This document shows, piece after piece, positions 21,179 through 32,281 of a stretch of DNA of 64,000 bases. This stretch comes from Hydrangea macrophylla. Taxonomy: Eukaryota > Streptophyta > Magnoliopsida > Cornales > Hydrangeaceae. Location of the stretch: positions 55,394,274-55,458,273 of the forward strand of contig CM066998.1 of the NCBI GenBank assembly GCA_033977485.1, read 5' to 3'. The notes beneath the pieces were generated by a model. It had not been told where the DNA came from, made no database searches, and saw only the letters and a program-made list of their open reading frames with translations. The stretch's first letter is position 1; each line of letters opens with the position of its first letter. A program made the translations under genes and the position numbers.

Positions 21179-22020
21179 ACTAGCCCTCTAGATTGAGGCA
21201 AATCCTTCATCGCCAGCCCTCTAGATTGAGGCAAATCCTTCATCGCCAGCCCTCTAGATTGAGGCAAATCCTTCATCATCAGCCCTCTAGATTGAGGCAA
21301 ATCCTTCATCAACAGTCCTCTAGATTGAGGCAAATCCTTCATCATCAGCCCTGTAGATTGAGGCAAATCCTTCATCGCTAGCCCTCTAGATTGAGGCAAA
21401 TCCGTCATCATCAGCCCTCTAGATTGAGGCAAATCCTTCATTGTTAGCCCTCTAGATTGAGGCAAATCCTTCATCGCCAGCCCTCTAGATTGAGGCAAAT
21501 CCTTCATTGTTAGCCCTCTAGATTGAGGTAAATCCTTCATTATTAGCCCTCTAGATTGAGGCAAATCCTTTATCATCAGCCCTCTAGATTGAGGCCCTCT
21601 ATATTGAAGCAAATACTTCATCACCAGCCCTCTAAATTAAGACAAATCCTTCATTGTCAGCCCTCTAGGTTGAGGCAAATCCTTCATCGCTAGCCCTCTA
21701 GATTGAGGCAAATCCTTCATCAACAACCCTCTAGATTGAGGCAAATCCTTCATCATCAGCCCTCTTGATTGAGGCAAATCCTTCATCATTAGCCCTCTAG
21801 ATTGAGGCAAATCCTTCATCACCAGCCCTCTAGATTGAGGCAAGTCATTCATCATTAGCCCTCTAGATTGAGGCAAATCCTTCATTGTCAGCCCTCTAGA
21901 TTGAGGCAAATTCTTCATTGTCAGCCCTCTGGATTGAGGCAAATCCTTCATCATCAGCCCTCTAGATTGAGGCAAATCCTTCATCACCAGCCCTCTAGAT
22001 TGAGGCAAATCTTTCATTGC
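21179..22020 (+). repeat. minisatellite 6: 30-bp unit, about 28 copies
   Basis: AGCCCTCTAGATTGAGGCAA followed by ATCCTTCATC repeats head to tail with few changes and one short break near 21595. Thirty is divisible by three, so the minus strand reads as repeated MKDLPQSRGL. There are no variable spacers, so this is not a CRISPR-like array. Confidence 0.92.
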
Positions 22021-22249
22021 AAACCCTTTAGGTTAGGGTAGAACTTCCTCATCTATCAATCATTTTAGAGAGATTCTCATAGAGTCCCCTACCATCCCCA
22101 GCAGAAGATAACAGAAGTGCGAACCAATTCTCCAGACTTTATCATCATAAGGATTGGCCAGCGATTGAAAACATCACCCGCAGTCAAATCACCTCGATTC
22201 CCAGGGCAAGCACTGTCTATTCACAATTCAAGGATCCATGTCCAAACAA

Positions 22250-23070
22250 ATATCATGAGCTTCCTCACCAACTCAATTATCGTGAGCTTCCTCACTCCTC
22301 TGTCCAAAATCATGAGCTTCCTCACCAAACAAATATCATGAGCTTTGTCACCAACTCAACTATCGTGAGCTTCCTCACTCCAAAATCGTGAGCTTCCTCA
22401 CCAAACAATTATCATGAGCTTCCTCACCAACACAGCTATTGAACTTTCTCATAAGTTTCCTCAATATCATGAGCTTCCTCACCAACTCAACTATCGTGAG
22501 CTTCCTCACTCCTTCGTCTAAAATTATAAGCTTCCTCACTCCTCTGTCCAAAATCATGAGCTTTCTCACCAACTCAACTATCGTGAGCTTCCTCACTCAT
22601 CTGTCCAAAATCATGAGCTTCCTCACCAAATAATTATCATGAGCTTCCTCACTAACTCAGCTATTGAACTTTCTCATGAGCTTCCTCACCAACTCAACTA
22701 TTGTGAGTTTTGTCACTTATCGTGAGCTTCCTCACTCCTTCATCTAAAAGTATAAGCTTTCTCACTCCTCTGTCCAAAATCATGTGCTTCCTCACCGCTC
22801 AATTCTCGTGAGCTTTCTCACATATCAATATTCGTGAGCTCCTCACTTATTGTGAGCTTCCTCACTCATTTGTCCAAAATCGTGAGTCCACCTCACCTAC
22901 CTATTGATTATTGAGAGATTCCTTGCCTGTCGCTTATCGTGAGCTTTCTCACTTATCGTGAGCTTCCTCACTCCTTTGTCCAAGATCATGAGCTTCTTCA
23001 CTTATTGTGAGCTTTCTCACTTTTCGCTCCTGAGCTTTCTCACTCTGGTTTCCTCAAACTGTCAGTAATC
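22250..23070 (+). repeat. minisatellite 7: hairpin-forming GTGAGCTTCCTCAC words at variable spacing
   Basis: Dozens of GTGAGCTTCCTCAC or ATGAGCTTCCTCAC, an inverted repeat with a 4-base loop, are separated by variable 10-35 bp linkers such as CTCTGTCCAAAATC and CAACTCAACTAT. The last word is split by the SIRE-like insertion and resumes at 31716. Confidence 0.85.
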
Positions 23071-23075
23071 GTGAG

Positions 23076-24454
23076 TGTTGGCCTAAATATGGAAACCTTA
23101 GAGGGGGGGTGAATAAGGTTTTAGCGGAAATTAACCTTTTAAAACACTTAATTGCAAATTAAACACAAACACAAATAATAATGTAAAAAGATAAGGGAAG
23201 AGAAACTTGCAAACCAATTTTTCAAGTGGTTCGGCAATCGCACCCTGCGGCCTACGTCCACCCCTCAAGAACGCCTCTTGAGGATTCCTTTACTCCGATC
23301 TACTTCACGGGTGTAGACCAAACCGTTCTCCCGGAGCACTTACGGGTGTGCACCAAACCGTTACAAGAGCCTATAATCTCTCCCAAAGAAGAACACCTCT
23401 TCTTTGCACACAAGGGTTACTAACCCTCAACCTTTACAATGATTTTAACACAAATTGAAACTCTCTCTAAGAGTAGATGATACAATGATAGCTCACACTA
23501 TAACCCCTTAGTGAGTGGATAATACAAGTAAATCTCACTACAATTTTGCTCTCTCAAGAAATACAAATGAAAGATTTGAGCAAATTGATAAACTCACACA
23601 ACTAGGGCTCAATTGTGAATGATTAACAATTAACAAGTTGTGTGATTGAAATAGATGTTTTCCAATTGATTGATCAACATGAAATGGTGTGGGAAAACAT
23701 GTATTTATAGGCCAAGAAAGATTATAGCCGTTGGTGGAAAGTTTGGTAATTAAAAGCCCCTTTAAAAACTAGCCGTTATGCTTTTTCAGGTCGCTTCAGT
23801 CGACTGGAACATGAAGCAGTCGACTGGGCCTTGAAGTAGTTGACTGAGATGTGTTTCCAGAGGGTTCTGTTTGCATTCTGCTCACTTCGGTCGACTGCAT
23901 CGGGCCTTCAGTCGACTGCCCCTCCCTATTTGACAGCCTGACACATCTACACTAAAATATCCATAACTCCCTCTACAAAACTCGAATTTTTGATCCGTTT
24001 GATGTTTTGGAAACTAGATTCAAATACCTTTCCAACCATATAAGATTCAACATTTAATTATTTTCCAATTGGTTGGGACATTGCTTTAAAGATGACCCAT
24101 TTAAAATTTATTTCCAAAACTTTAACTTTTAGAATTTGTTTGAGCCCCTACGAGTGTGAGATCAAGATGCCTTACAATGATGGTCCTAGACTTCAACCAA
24201 GGATGAAATATCTTCAAGTCTTCAAGCTTGATCCTTGTTGAGCTCCTTGTAATCTTGATCTACATCAATTGAATCTCATGCACACAAAGGTGTTAAAACA
24301 TTGATACAATATTAATACATGAGATTATATATGAGCGTAAAAATTACTATGATAATAACAAAGAATGAATCAATATGAATCATGTAATTATCATAGCATA
24401 TTTGACATCATCAAAACATAATTAAATATGCCTTAATATACCTTAAGGCTAACA
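23076..24454 (-). repeat. LTR A (3'-terminal) of the SIRE-like element
   Basis: 1379 bp. The TATA box TATAAATA is at 23702-23709 on the minus strand. Five TCGA words start at 23797, 23817, 23837, 23888 and 23909, 90-210 bp upstream of it. It is not followed by a primer site, as expected for the 3' end. Confidence 0.92.
23797..23918 (-). repeat. cluster of five CAGTCGACTG-type palindromes in SIRE-like U3
   Basis: CAGTCGACTG at 23797, 23817 and 23909, TAGTTGACTG at 23837 and CGGTCGACTG at 23888. Gaps are 20, 20, 51 and 21 bp. The other LTR copies have matching sets near 24784-24905, 27925-28038 and 31057-31170. Confidence 0.85.
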
Positions 24455-24610
24455 ATCTCCCCCTTTTTGATGATGGCAAACAACCAATGAAAGATATGCC
24501 AATATAAGCACATTTGGTCATTTTCATATTATCATTCATAATGGATACCATATGTTAAAGAACATGAATGATAACTACCCAAATATTTCTCCCCAATACT
24601 TCTCATATTT
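24455..24610 (-). repeat. 156-bp 3' tail fragment of a SIRE-like unit
   Basis: It holds the polypurine tract (AAAAAGGGGGAGAT on the minus strand) and the first part of the 3' untranslated region. It then jumps at 24610/24611 into the middle of an LTR (CATATTT joined to AACAATT) with about 2 bp of shared sequence. Confidence 0.8.
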
Positions 24611-25439
24611 AACAATTGACAAGTTGTGTGATTGAAATAGATATTTTCCAATTAGTTGATCAACATGAAATGGTGTGGGAAAACATGTATTTATAGGCCA
24701 AGAAAGATTATAGCCGTTGGTGGCAAGTTTGGTAATTAAAAGCCCCTTTAAAAACTAGCCGTTATGCCTTTTCAGGTCGCTTCAGTCGACTGTAACATGA
24801 AGCAGTCGATTGGGCCTTGAAGCAGTCGACTGAGATGTCTTTCCAGAGGGTTCTGTTTGCATTCTGCTCACTTCGGTCGACTGCATCGGGCCTTCAGTCG
24901 ACTGCCCCTCCCTGTTTGACAACCTGACACATCTCCACTAAAATGGCCATAACTCCCTCTACAAAACTTGGATTTTCGATCCGTTTGATGTTTTGGAAAC
25001 TAGATTCAAATACCTTTCCAACCATATAAGATTCAATATTTAATTATTTTCCAATTGGTTGGGGCATTGCTTTAAAGATGACCCATTTAAAATTTATTTC
25101 CAAAACTTTAACTTTTAGAATTTGTTTGAGCCCCTAAGATGTGAGATCAAGATGCCTTACAATGATGGTCCTAGACTTCAACCAAGGATGAAATATTTTC
25201 AAGTCTTAAAGTTTAATCCTTGTTGAGCTCCTTGTAATCTTGATCTACATCAATTGAATCTCATGCACACAAAGATATTAAAACATTGATACAATATTAA
25301 TACATGAGATTATATATGAGCATAAAAATGACTATGATAATAACAAAGAATGAATCACTATGAATCATGTAATTATCATAGCATATTTGACATCATCAAA
25401 ACATAATTAAATATGCCTTAATATACCTTAAGGCTAACA
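24611..25439 (-). repeat. LTR B, truncated, of the SIRE-like element
   Basis: 829 bp, corresponding to the first 60% of the minus-strand LTR (TGTTAGCC end present, CCAACA end missing). It includes the palindrome cluster and TATA. Confidence 0.85.
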
Positions 25440-25863
25440 ATCTCCCCCTTTTTGATGATGGCAAACAACCAATGAAGGATATGCCAATATAAGCACATTT
25501 GGTCATTTTCATATTATCATTCATAATGGATACCATATGTTAAAGAACATGAATGATAACTACCCAAATATTTCTCCCCAATACTTCTCATATTTCTCCC
25601 CCTTTGACATTATCAAAAAGATTTGGGGATAAAACACGAAGCTCCCCCTCACAATAGGCATACAAATCGAAAGGCCAAAATGATACCAAAAATAAACAAA
25701 TATAACCATATGTGAGAAAATGAATATATGAGAGTGCTCCCCCTAAGCATGTGCAATGATAAAAGATACCAAAAGATATGAATAGAGAGCATATTCTCCC
25801 AAAAGATACCAATAATAAAGTTGGCGAACTCAAAATATAAGATAAACAACAATTCAGTTGGAT

Positions 25864-26008
25864 CAGTCGACTCCTTAGTCGACGTCCCTAGGCAGAGAGT
25901 TTAAAACATCAATGCAGTCGATGCCACAGTCGACTTAACAATGCAGAATCAAAAAATTCAAAGCTTCACACCTGAATCAGTCGACTGTGTCGGGGTACCA
26001 GTCGACTG
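25864..26008 (-). repeat. second TCGA-word cluster, in the SIRE-like internal region
   Basis: Words at 25864, 25876, 25915, 25927, 25978 and 25999 (CAGTCGACTC, TAGTCGACGT, CAGTCGATGC, CAGTCGACTT, then two CAGTCGACTG). Gaps are 12, 39, 12, 51 and 21 bp. The other internal copy has the same set near 29006-29151. Confidence 0.75.
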
Positions 26009-26364
26009 CTTTGTTCAGCAGTTCATAAAAATGACAATTCAGCAGCAAGAATATGAATGATTCAAAAAATATCATTTGGTCATTTGGTCTAACCATTATT
26101 AAAACTTTGTCTAATCAAACAAAAGCATATCATCATTTTTTTTTAAATAAACAATATCAAGAGCATGATGATTTATGTAAAGACATATCCAAATCACAAG
26201 TGGATGAAACAAGATATAAAAATCAAGTATGCATATCAAAACAAAATCAATGTGATTTGAAGCAAATAAGAGTATGATATGAAATCAAAAAAAATTAAGT
26301 AGTATGATAATGAAAACAAATCAAAACAAAATTACCTACTAACCTACCATTACCAAATCAATAC

Positions 26365-27138
26365 TTAACCTTTGTCCAAGCATTTCTTGGATGCTCCATT
26401 TGCCGAGGTAGTAGGAGAGGCTCCCCTCACAACCCAAACCATGTTAATTTTATTTCGAAATGAACATTTAAAATTAACATGCCCCTTTTTCATACAATAA
26501 TGACATGTTACATGGGGAAGGGTCTCATTTGAGATTGATGCTTTAGCAAAGAAATTTTTGTGAGCATTTTGAGAATTTGAAGTAAAGGATGTGGACTTTA
26601 CAAAGAAGTTTTTGTACTTCTTTTCCTTGAATGTGGTATTAAATCCCAAACCGGCCTTATCAAAAATACATTTTTGTTTACCCAAAAGCATATTCAAATT
26701 TTGTTCACCTTGGGTAAACTTGGCCAAAGTTTTTGTCAAATCATCCACCTCCTTTCTCAATTCAACCTTTTCCTTTTCAATAAGTTCACTTGAAGGTTGA
26801 TTGGTTGAAACAAGCTTTTCTTTTCTCAAAATTTCATTTTGAGATTTTAGCTCATCTAATTGCTTTTTCAACTCCAAATTTTCTTTTTCAAGCTAATTTG
26901 AAGATTGTGCTTTTAAAACATGTTTTTCATTTTCAATCTTCAAAGATTCATTTTGGGATTTCAAAATATTTAACTCATTTGAAAGTTTGGAAAAATTCTT
27001 TTTAAGAGTTATATATTTGATTCCCAAATTTTCCAACTCCTCGTGTAATTCTTCAAATGCACTTTGAAGTTCATCATAATCATGAGATTGAATAATTGAG
27101 GTTGGTTTAGAATTTACCCCAAAATATGTAGTTTCCAT
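26365..27138 (-). pseudogene. gag of the SIRE-like element, copy in internal region 2
   Basis: The ATG at 27138 starts METTYFGVNSK. A Leu/Glu/Lys-rich coiled coil follows (LHEELENLGIKYITLKKN, KQLDELKSQNEIL), then a zinc knuckle CHYCMKKGHVNFKC (CX2CX4HX4C). One in-frame TAG at 26893-26895 splits it. The frame closes at 26365 without protease or pol. The short capsid region and early end suggest a gag-only element rather than recent loss of pol at this copy, since both internal copies end alike. Confidence 0.75.
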
Positions 27139-27187
27139 GGATCTTAACTCAAAATTTTTCAAAGACTTTTGAAAAGAGAAGAGCCGA

Positions 27188-27202
27188 GGCTCTGATACGA
27201 AT
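27188..27202 (-). other. primer-binding site, Met type (internal region 2)
   Basis: ATTCGTATCAGAGCC on the minus strand directly after the LTR, with CGTATCAGAGC in place of the usual TGGTATCAGAGC. The copy at 30322-30336 is identical. Confidence 0.65.
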
Positions 27203-28581
27203 TGTTGGCCCAAATATGGAAACCTTAGAGGGGGGGTGAATAAGGTTTTAGCGGAAATTAACCTTTTAAAAAACTTAATTGCAAATTAAACACAAACACA
27301 AACAATAATGTAAAGAGATAAGGGAAGAGAAACTTGCAAACCAATTTTTCAAGTGGTTCGGCAATCGCACCCCGCGGCCTACGTCCACCCCTCAAGAACA
27401 CCTCTTGAGGATTCCTTTACTCCGATCTACTTCACGAGTGTAGACCAAACTGTTCTCCCGGAGCACTTACGGGTGTGCACCAAACCGTTACAAGAGCCTA
27501 TAATCTTTCCCAAAGAAGAACACCTCTTCTTTGCACACAAGGGTTACTAACCCTCAACCTTTACAATGATTTTAACACAAATTGAAACTCTCTCTAAGAG
27601 TAGATGATACAATGATAGCTCACACTATAACTCCTTAGTGAGTGGATAATACAAGTAACGCTCACTACAATTTTGCTCTCTCAAGAAATACAAATGAAAG
27701 GTTTGAGCAAATTGATAAACTCACACAACTAGGGCTCAATTGTGAATGATTAACAATTAACAAGTTGTGTGATTGAAATAGATGTTTTCCAATTGATTGA
27801 TCAACATGAAATGGTGTGGGAAAACATGTATTTATAGGCCAAGAAAGATTATAGCCGTTGGTGGAAAGTTTGGTAATTAAAAGCCCCTTTAAAAACTAGC
27901 CGTTATGCCTTTTCAGGTCGCTTCAGTCGACTGGAACATGAAGCAGTCGACTTGGCCTTGAAGCAGTCGACTGAAATGTGTTTCCAGAGGGTTCTATTTG
28001 CATTCTGCTCACTTCGGTCGACTGCATCGGGCCTTCAGTCGACTGCCCCTCCATGTTTGATAGCCTGACACATCTCCACTAAAATGGCCATAACTCCCTC
28101 TACAAAACTCAGATTTTCGATCCGTTTGATGTTTTGGAAACTAGATTCAAATACCTTTCCAACCATATAAGATTCAACATTTAATTATTTTCCAATTGGT
28201 TGGTACATTGCTTTAAAGATGACCCATTTAAAATTTATTTTCAAAACTTTAACTTTTAGAATTTGTTTGAGCCCCTAAGAGTGTGAGATCAAGATGCCTT
28301 ACAATGATGGTCCTAGACTTCAACCAAGGATGAAATATCTTCAAGTCTTCAAGCTTGATCCTTGTTGAGCTCCTTGTAATCTTGATCTACATCAATTGAA
28401 TCTCATGCACACAAAGATGTTAAAACATTGATACAATATTAATACATGAGATTATATATGAGGATAAAAATGACTATGATAATAACAAAGAATGAATCAA
28501 TATGAATCATGTAATTATCATAGCATATTTGACATCATCAAAACATAATTAAATATGCCTTAATATACCTTAAGGCTAACA
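27203..28581 (-). repeat. LTR C of the SIRE-like element
   Basis: 1379 bp. Internal to the ladder, with internal regions on both sides, so it serves as the 3' LTR of one unit and the 5' LTR of the next. Confidence 0.92.
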
Positions 28582-30336
28582 ATCTCCCCCTTTTTGATGA
28601 TGGCAAACAACCAATGAAGGATATGCCAATATAAGCACATTTGGTCATTTTCATATTATCATTCATAATGGATACCATATGTTAAAGAACATGAATGATA
28701 ACTACCCAAATATTTCTCTCCAATACTTCTCATATTTCTCCCCCTTTGACATTATCAAAAAGATTTGGGGATAAAACACGAAGCTCCCCCTCGCAATAGA
28801 CATACAAATCAAAAGGCCAAAATGATACCAAAAATAAACAAATATAACCATATGTGAGAAAATGAATATATGAGAGTGCTCCCCCTAAACATGTGCAATG
28901 ATAAAGGATACCAAAAGATATGAATAGAGAGCATATTCTCCCAAAAGATACCAATAATAAAGTTGGAGAACTCAAAATATAAGATAAACAACAATTCAGT
29001 TGGATCAGTCGACTCCTCAGTCGACGTCCCAAGGCAGAGAGTTTAAAACATCAATGCAGTCGACGCCACAGTCGACTTAACAATGCAGAATCAAAAAATT
29101 CAAAGCTTCACACCTGAATCAGTCGACTGTGTCGGGGTACCAGTCGACTGCTTTGTTCAGCAGTTCATAAAAATGACAGTTCAGTAGCAAGAATATGAAT
29201 GATTCAAAAAATTTCATTTGGTCTAACCATTATTAAAACTTTGTCTAATCAAACAAAAGCATATCATCATTTTTTTTAAATAAGCAATATCAAGAGCATG
29301 ATGATTTATGTAAAGACATATCAAAATCACAAGTGGATGAAACAAGATATAAAAATCAAGTATGCATATCAAAACAAAATCAATGTGATTTGAAGCAAAT
29401 AAGAGTATGATATGAAATCAAAAAAAATTAAGTAGTATGATAATGAAAACAAATCAAAACAAAATTACCTAGTAACCTACCATTACCAAATCAATACTTA
29501 ACCTTTGTCCAAGCATTTCTTGGATGCTCCATTTGCCGAGGTAGTAGGAGAGGCTCCCTTCACAACCCAAACCATGTTAATTTTATTTCGAAATGAACAT
29601 TTAAAATTAACATGCCCCTTTTTCATACAATAATGACATGTTACATGGGGAAGGGTCTCATTTGAGATTGATGCTTTAGCAAAGAAATTCTTGTGAGCAT
29701 TTTGAGAATTTGAAGTAAAGGATGTGGACTTTACAAAGAAGTTTTTGTACTTTTTTTCCTTGAATGTGGGATTAAATCCCAAACCGGCCTTATCAAAAAC
29801 ACATTTTTGTTTACCCAAAAGCATATTCAAATTTTGTTCACCTTGGGTAAACTTGGCCAAAGTTTTTGTCAAATCATCCACCTCCTTTCTCAATTCAACC
29901 TTTTTCCTTTTCAATAAGTTCACTTGAAGGTTGATTGGTTGAAACAAGCTTTTCTTTTCTCAAAATTTCATTTTGAGATTTTAACTCATCTAATTGCTTT
30001 TTTAACTCCAAATTTTATTTTTCAAGCTCATTTGAAGATTATGCTTTTAAAACATGTTTTTCATTTTCAATCTTCAAAGATTCATTTTGGGATTTCAAAA
30101 TATTTAACTCATTTGAAAGTTTGAAAAAATTCTTTTTAAGAGTTATATATTTGATTCCCAAATTTTCCGACTCCTCGTGTAATTCTTCAAATGCACTTTG
30201 AAGTTCATCATAATCATGAGATTGAATAATTGAGGTTGGTTTAGAATTTACCCCAAAATATGTAGTTTCCATGGATCTTAACTCAAAATTTTTCAAAGAC
30301 TTTTGAAAAGAGAAGAGCCGAGGCTCTGATACGAAT
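28582..30336 (-). repeat. internal region 1 of the SIRE-like element
   Basis: 1755 bp, nearly identical to internal region 2, with the same primer site, polypurine tracts and TCGA-word set. Confidence 0.85.
29498..30272 (-). pseudogene. gag of the SIRE-like element, copy in internal region 1
   Basis: Same architecture as the other copy (METTYFG start at 30272, coiled coil, CHYCMKKGHVNFKC knuckle) but with different lesions: TAA codons at 30039-30041 and 30015-30017, and one extra T in the run near 29900 that shifts the frame. The TAG of the other copy is absent. The two copies have therefore decayed independently since they were formed. Confidence 0.75.
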
Positions 30337-31715
30337 TGTTGGCCCAAATATGGAAACCTTAGAGGGGGGGTGAATAAGGTTTTAGCGGAAATTAACCTTT
30401 TAAAAAACTTAATTGCAAATTAAACACAAACACAAACAATAATGTAAAGAGATAAGGGAAGAGAAACTTGCAAACCAATTTTTCAAGTGGTTCGGCAATC
30501 GCACCCCGCAGCCTACGTCCACCCCTCAAGAACACCTCTTGAGGATTCCTTTACTCCGATCTACTTCACGGGTGTAGACCAAACCGTTCTCCCAGAGCAC
30601 TTACGGGTGTGCACCAAACCGTTACAAGAGCCAATAATCTTTTCCAAAGAAGAACACCTCTTCTTTGCACACAAGGGTTACTAACCCTCAACCTTTACAA
30701 TGATTTTAACTCAAATTGAAACTCTCTCTAAGAGTAGATGATAGAATGATATCTCACACTATAACTCCTTAGTGAGTGGATAATACAAGTAAAGCTCACT
30801 ACAATTTTGCTCTCTCAAGAAATACAAATGAAAGATTTGAGCAAATTGATAAACTCACACAACTAGGGCTCAATTGTGAATGATTAACAATTAACAAGTT
30901 GTGTGATTGAAATAGATGTTTTCCAATTGATTGATCAACATGAAATGGTGTGGGAAAACATGTATTTATAGGCCAAGAAAGATTATAGCCGTTGGTGGAA
31001 AGTTTGGTAATTAAAAGCCCCTTTAAAAACTAGCCGTTATGCCTTTTCAGGTCGCTTCAGTCGACTGGAACATGAAGCAGTCGACTTGGCCTTGAAGCAG
31101 TCGACTGAAATGTGTTTCCAGAGGGTTCTATTTGCATTCTGCTCACTTCGGTCGACTGCATCGGGCCTTCAGTCGACTGCCCCTCCATGTTTGACAGCCT
31201 GACACATCTCCACTAAAATGGCCATAACTCCTTCTACAAAACTCGGATTTTCGATCCGTTTGATGTTTTGGAAACTAGATTCAAATACCTTTCCAACCAT
31301 ATAAGATTCAACATTTAATTATTTTCCAATTGGTTGGGACATTGCTTTAAAGATGACCCATTTAAAATTTATTTCCAAAACTTTAACTTTTAGAATTTGT
31401 TTGAGCCCCTAAGAGTGTGAGATCAAGATGCCTTACAATGATGGTCCTAGACTTCAACCAAGGATGAAATATCTTCAAGTCTTCAAGCTTGATCCTTGTT
31501 GAGCTCCTTGTAATCTTGATCTACATCAATTGAATCTCATGCACACAAAGATGTTAAAACATTGATACAATATTAATACATGAGATTATATATGAGCATA
31601 AAAATGACTATGATAATAACAAAGAATGAATCAATATGAATCATATAATTATCATAGCATATTTGACATCATCAAAACATAATTAAATATGCCTTAATAT
31701 ACCTTAAGGCTAACA
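30337..31715 (-). repeat. LTR D (5'-terminal) of the SIRE-like element
   Basis: 1379 bp, followed on the minus strand by the primer site. Confidence 0.92.
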
Positions 31716-32267
31716 GTGAGCTCCCTCACTTGTCGGTTATCTTTAGTTATCATTCTCGAGGACCCAGCGTCCGATCCGTTTTGCTTACAAAGCACACCTC
31801 CCAAATTCCAGAAGTTTGCCCCTAGACCCAGAGTCTTCTAGACCTTGATGTCTTTATCTAAGTCATCCAACACATCACAATCGCAACACACTAGCACAAC
31901 ACCAGCTCACTCGGAGTGGCACACCCCACAACACCTGCTCATACTAGGATTAGAACACTAGGCATGATAGGACTCATGTACACAATCATATCACATACAT
32001 GCATTGCATATCACTCTTTTGGCATAGCATCCGCCTGATTGTTGTGTATGTGCATGTGTGATTGGTTCCTTTGTGCCCTGAACTACATCCTGGTCTGATT
32101 CTCCTTGGGATACGTAGGCAGCTCACGCAGAGGGCGACCAGCACTAGCCTCAGCATCATTGCATCTTTTGCATCGCTTTTTATCCTAAATCTATAGCCTC
32201 CAAAAGACCTGTCTCTTTAAAGCTTTTGCACTCGCTTGCGACATGCGTTGCCTCGCAAGTTCATGCC
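31716..32267 (+). other. 3' untranslated end of the Ogre-like element
   Basis: It resumes minisatellite 7 for about 20 bp. It contains a single diverged unit of minisatellite 2 at about 32079-32122 (GGGATACGTAGGCAG). No coding frame. Confidence 0.5.
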
Positions 32268-32281
32268 AAAGAGGGGCAAAC
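32268..32281 (+). other. polypurine tract of the Ogre-like element
   Basis: AAAGAGGGGCAAAC lies directly before TGTAGACACCCC, the expected plus-strand primer and the usual Tat-lineage junction. Confidence 0.85.

Larger units (their letters stand above)
25440..27202 (-). repeat. internal region 2 of the SIRE-like element
   Basis: 1763 bp from primer site to polypurine tract. The non-gag part (25440-26360) has several GGGGGAG tracts and six TCGA words starting at 25864, 25876, 25915, 25927, 25978 and 25999. Confidence 0.85.
23076..31715 (-). mobile_element. SIRE-like copia element, gag only, with a ladder of four LTR copies
   Basis: It is bounded by GTGAG on both sides (23071-23075 and 31716-31720), so it entered as one unit. 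On the minus strand the order is LTR (31715-30337), internal 1 (30336-28582), LTR (28581-27203), internal 2 (27202-25440), 829-bp partial LTR (25439-24611), 156-bp tail (24610-24455), LTR (24454-23076). All three full LTRs are exactly 1379 bp, TGTTAGCC ... CCAACA. Each internal part has a Met-type primer site, a broken gag and several GGGGGAG polypurine tracts, a SIRE/Maximus habit. No pol is present. Confidence 0.9.

Noticed and set aside
21160..22017. Long minus-strand frames repeating MKDLPQSRGL
   Set aside because: A product of the 30-bp minisatellite; no gene evidence.
21179..22020. Regular 30-bp repeats resembling a CRISPR array
   Set aside because: Head-to-tail units without variable spacers, in a plant retrotransposon.
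24611..25439. LTR B as an independent solo-LTR insertion
   Set aside because: It lacks one LTR end and any target duplication, and abuts the 156-bp tail directly. It is part of the ladder.
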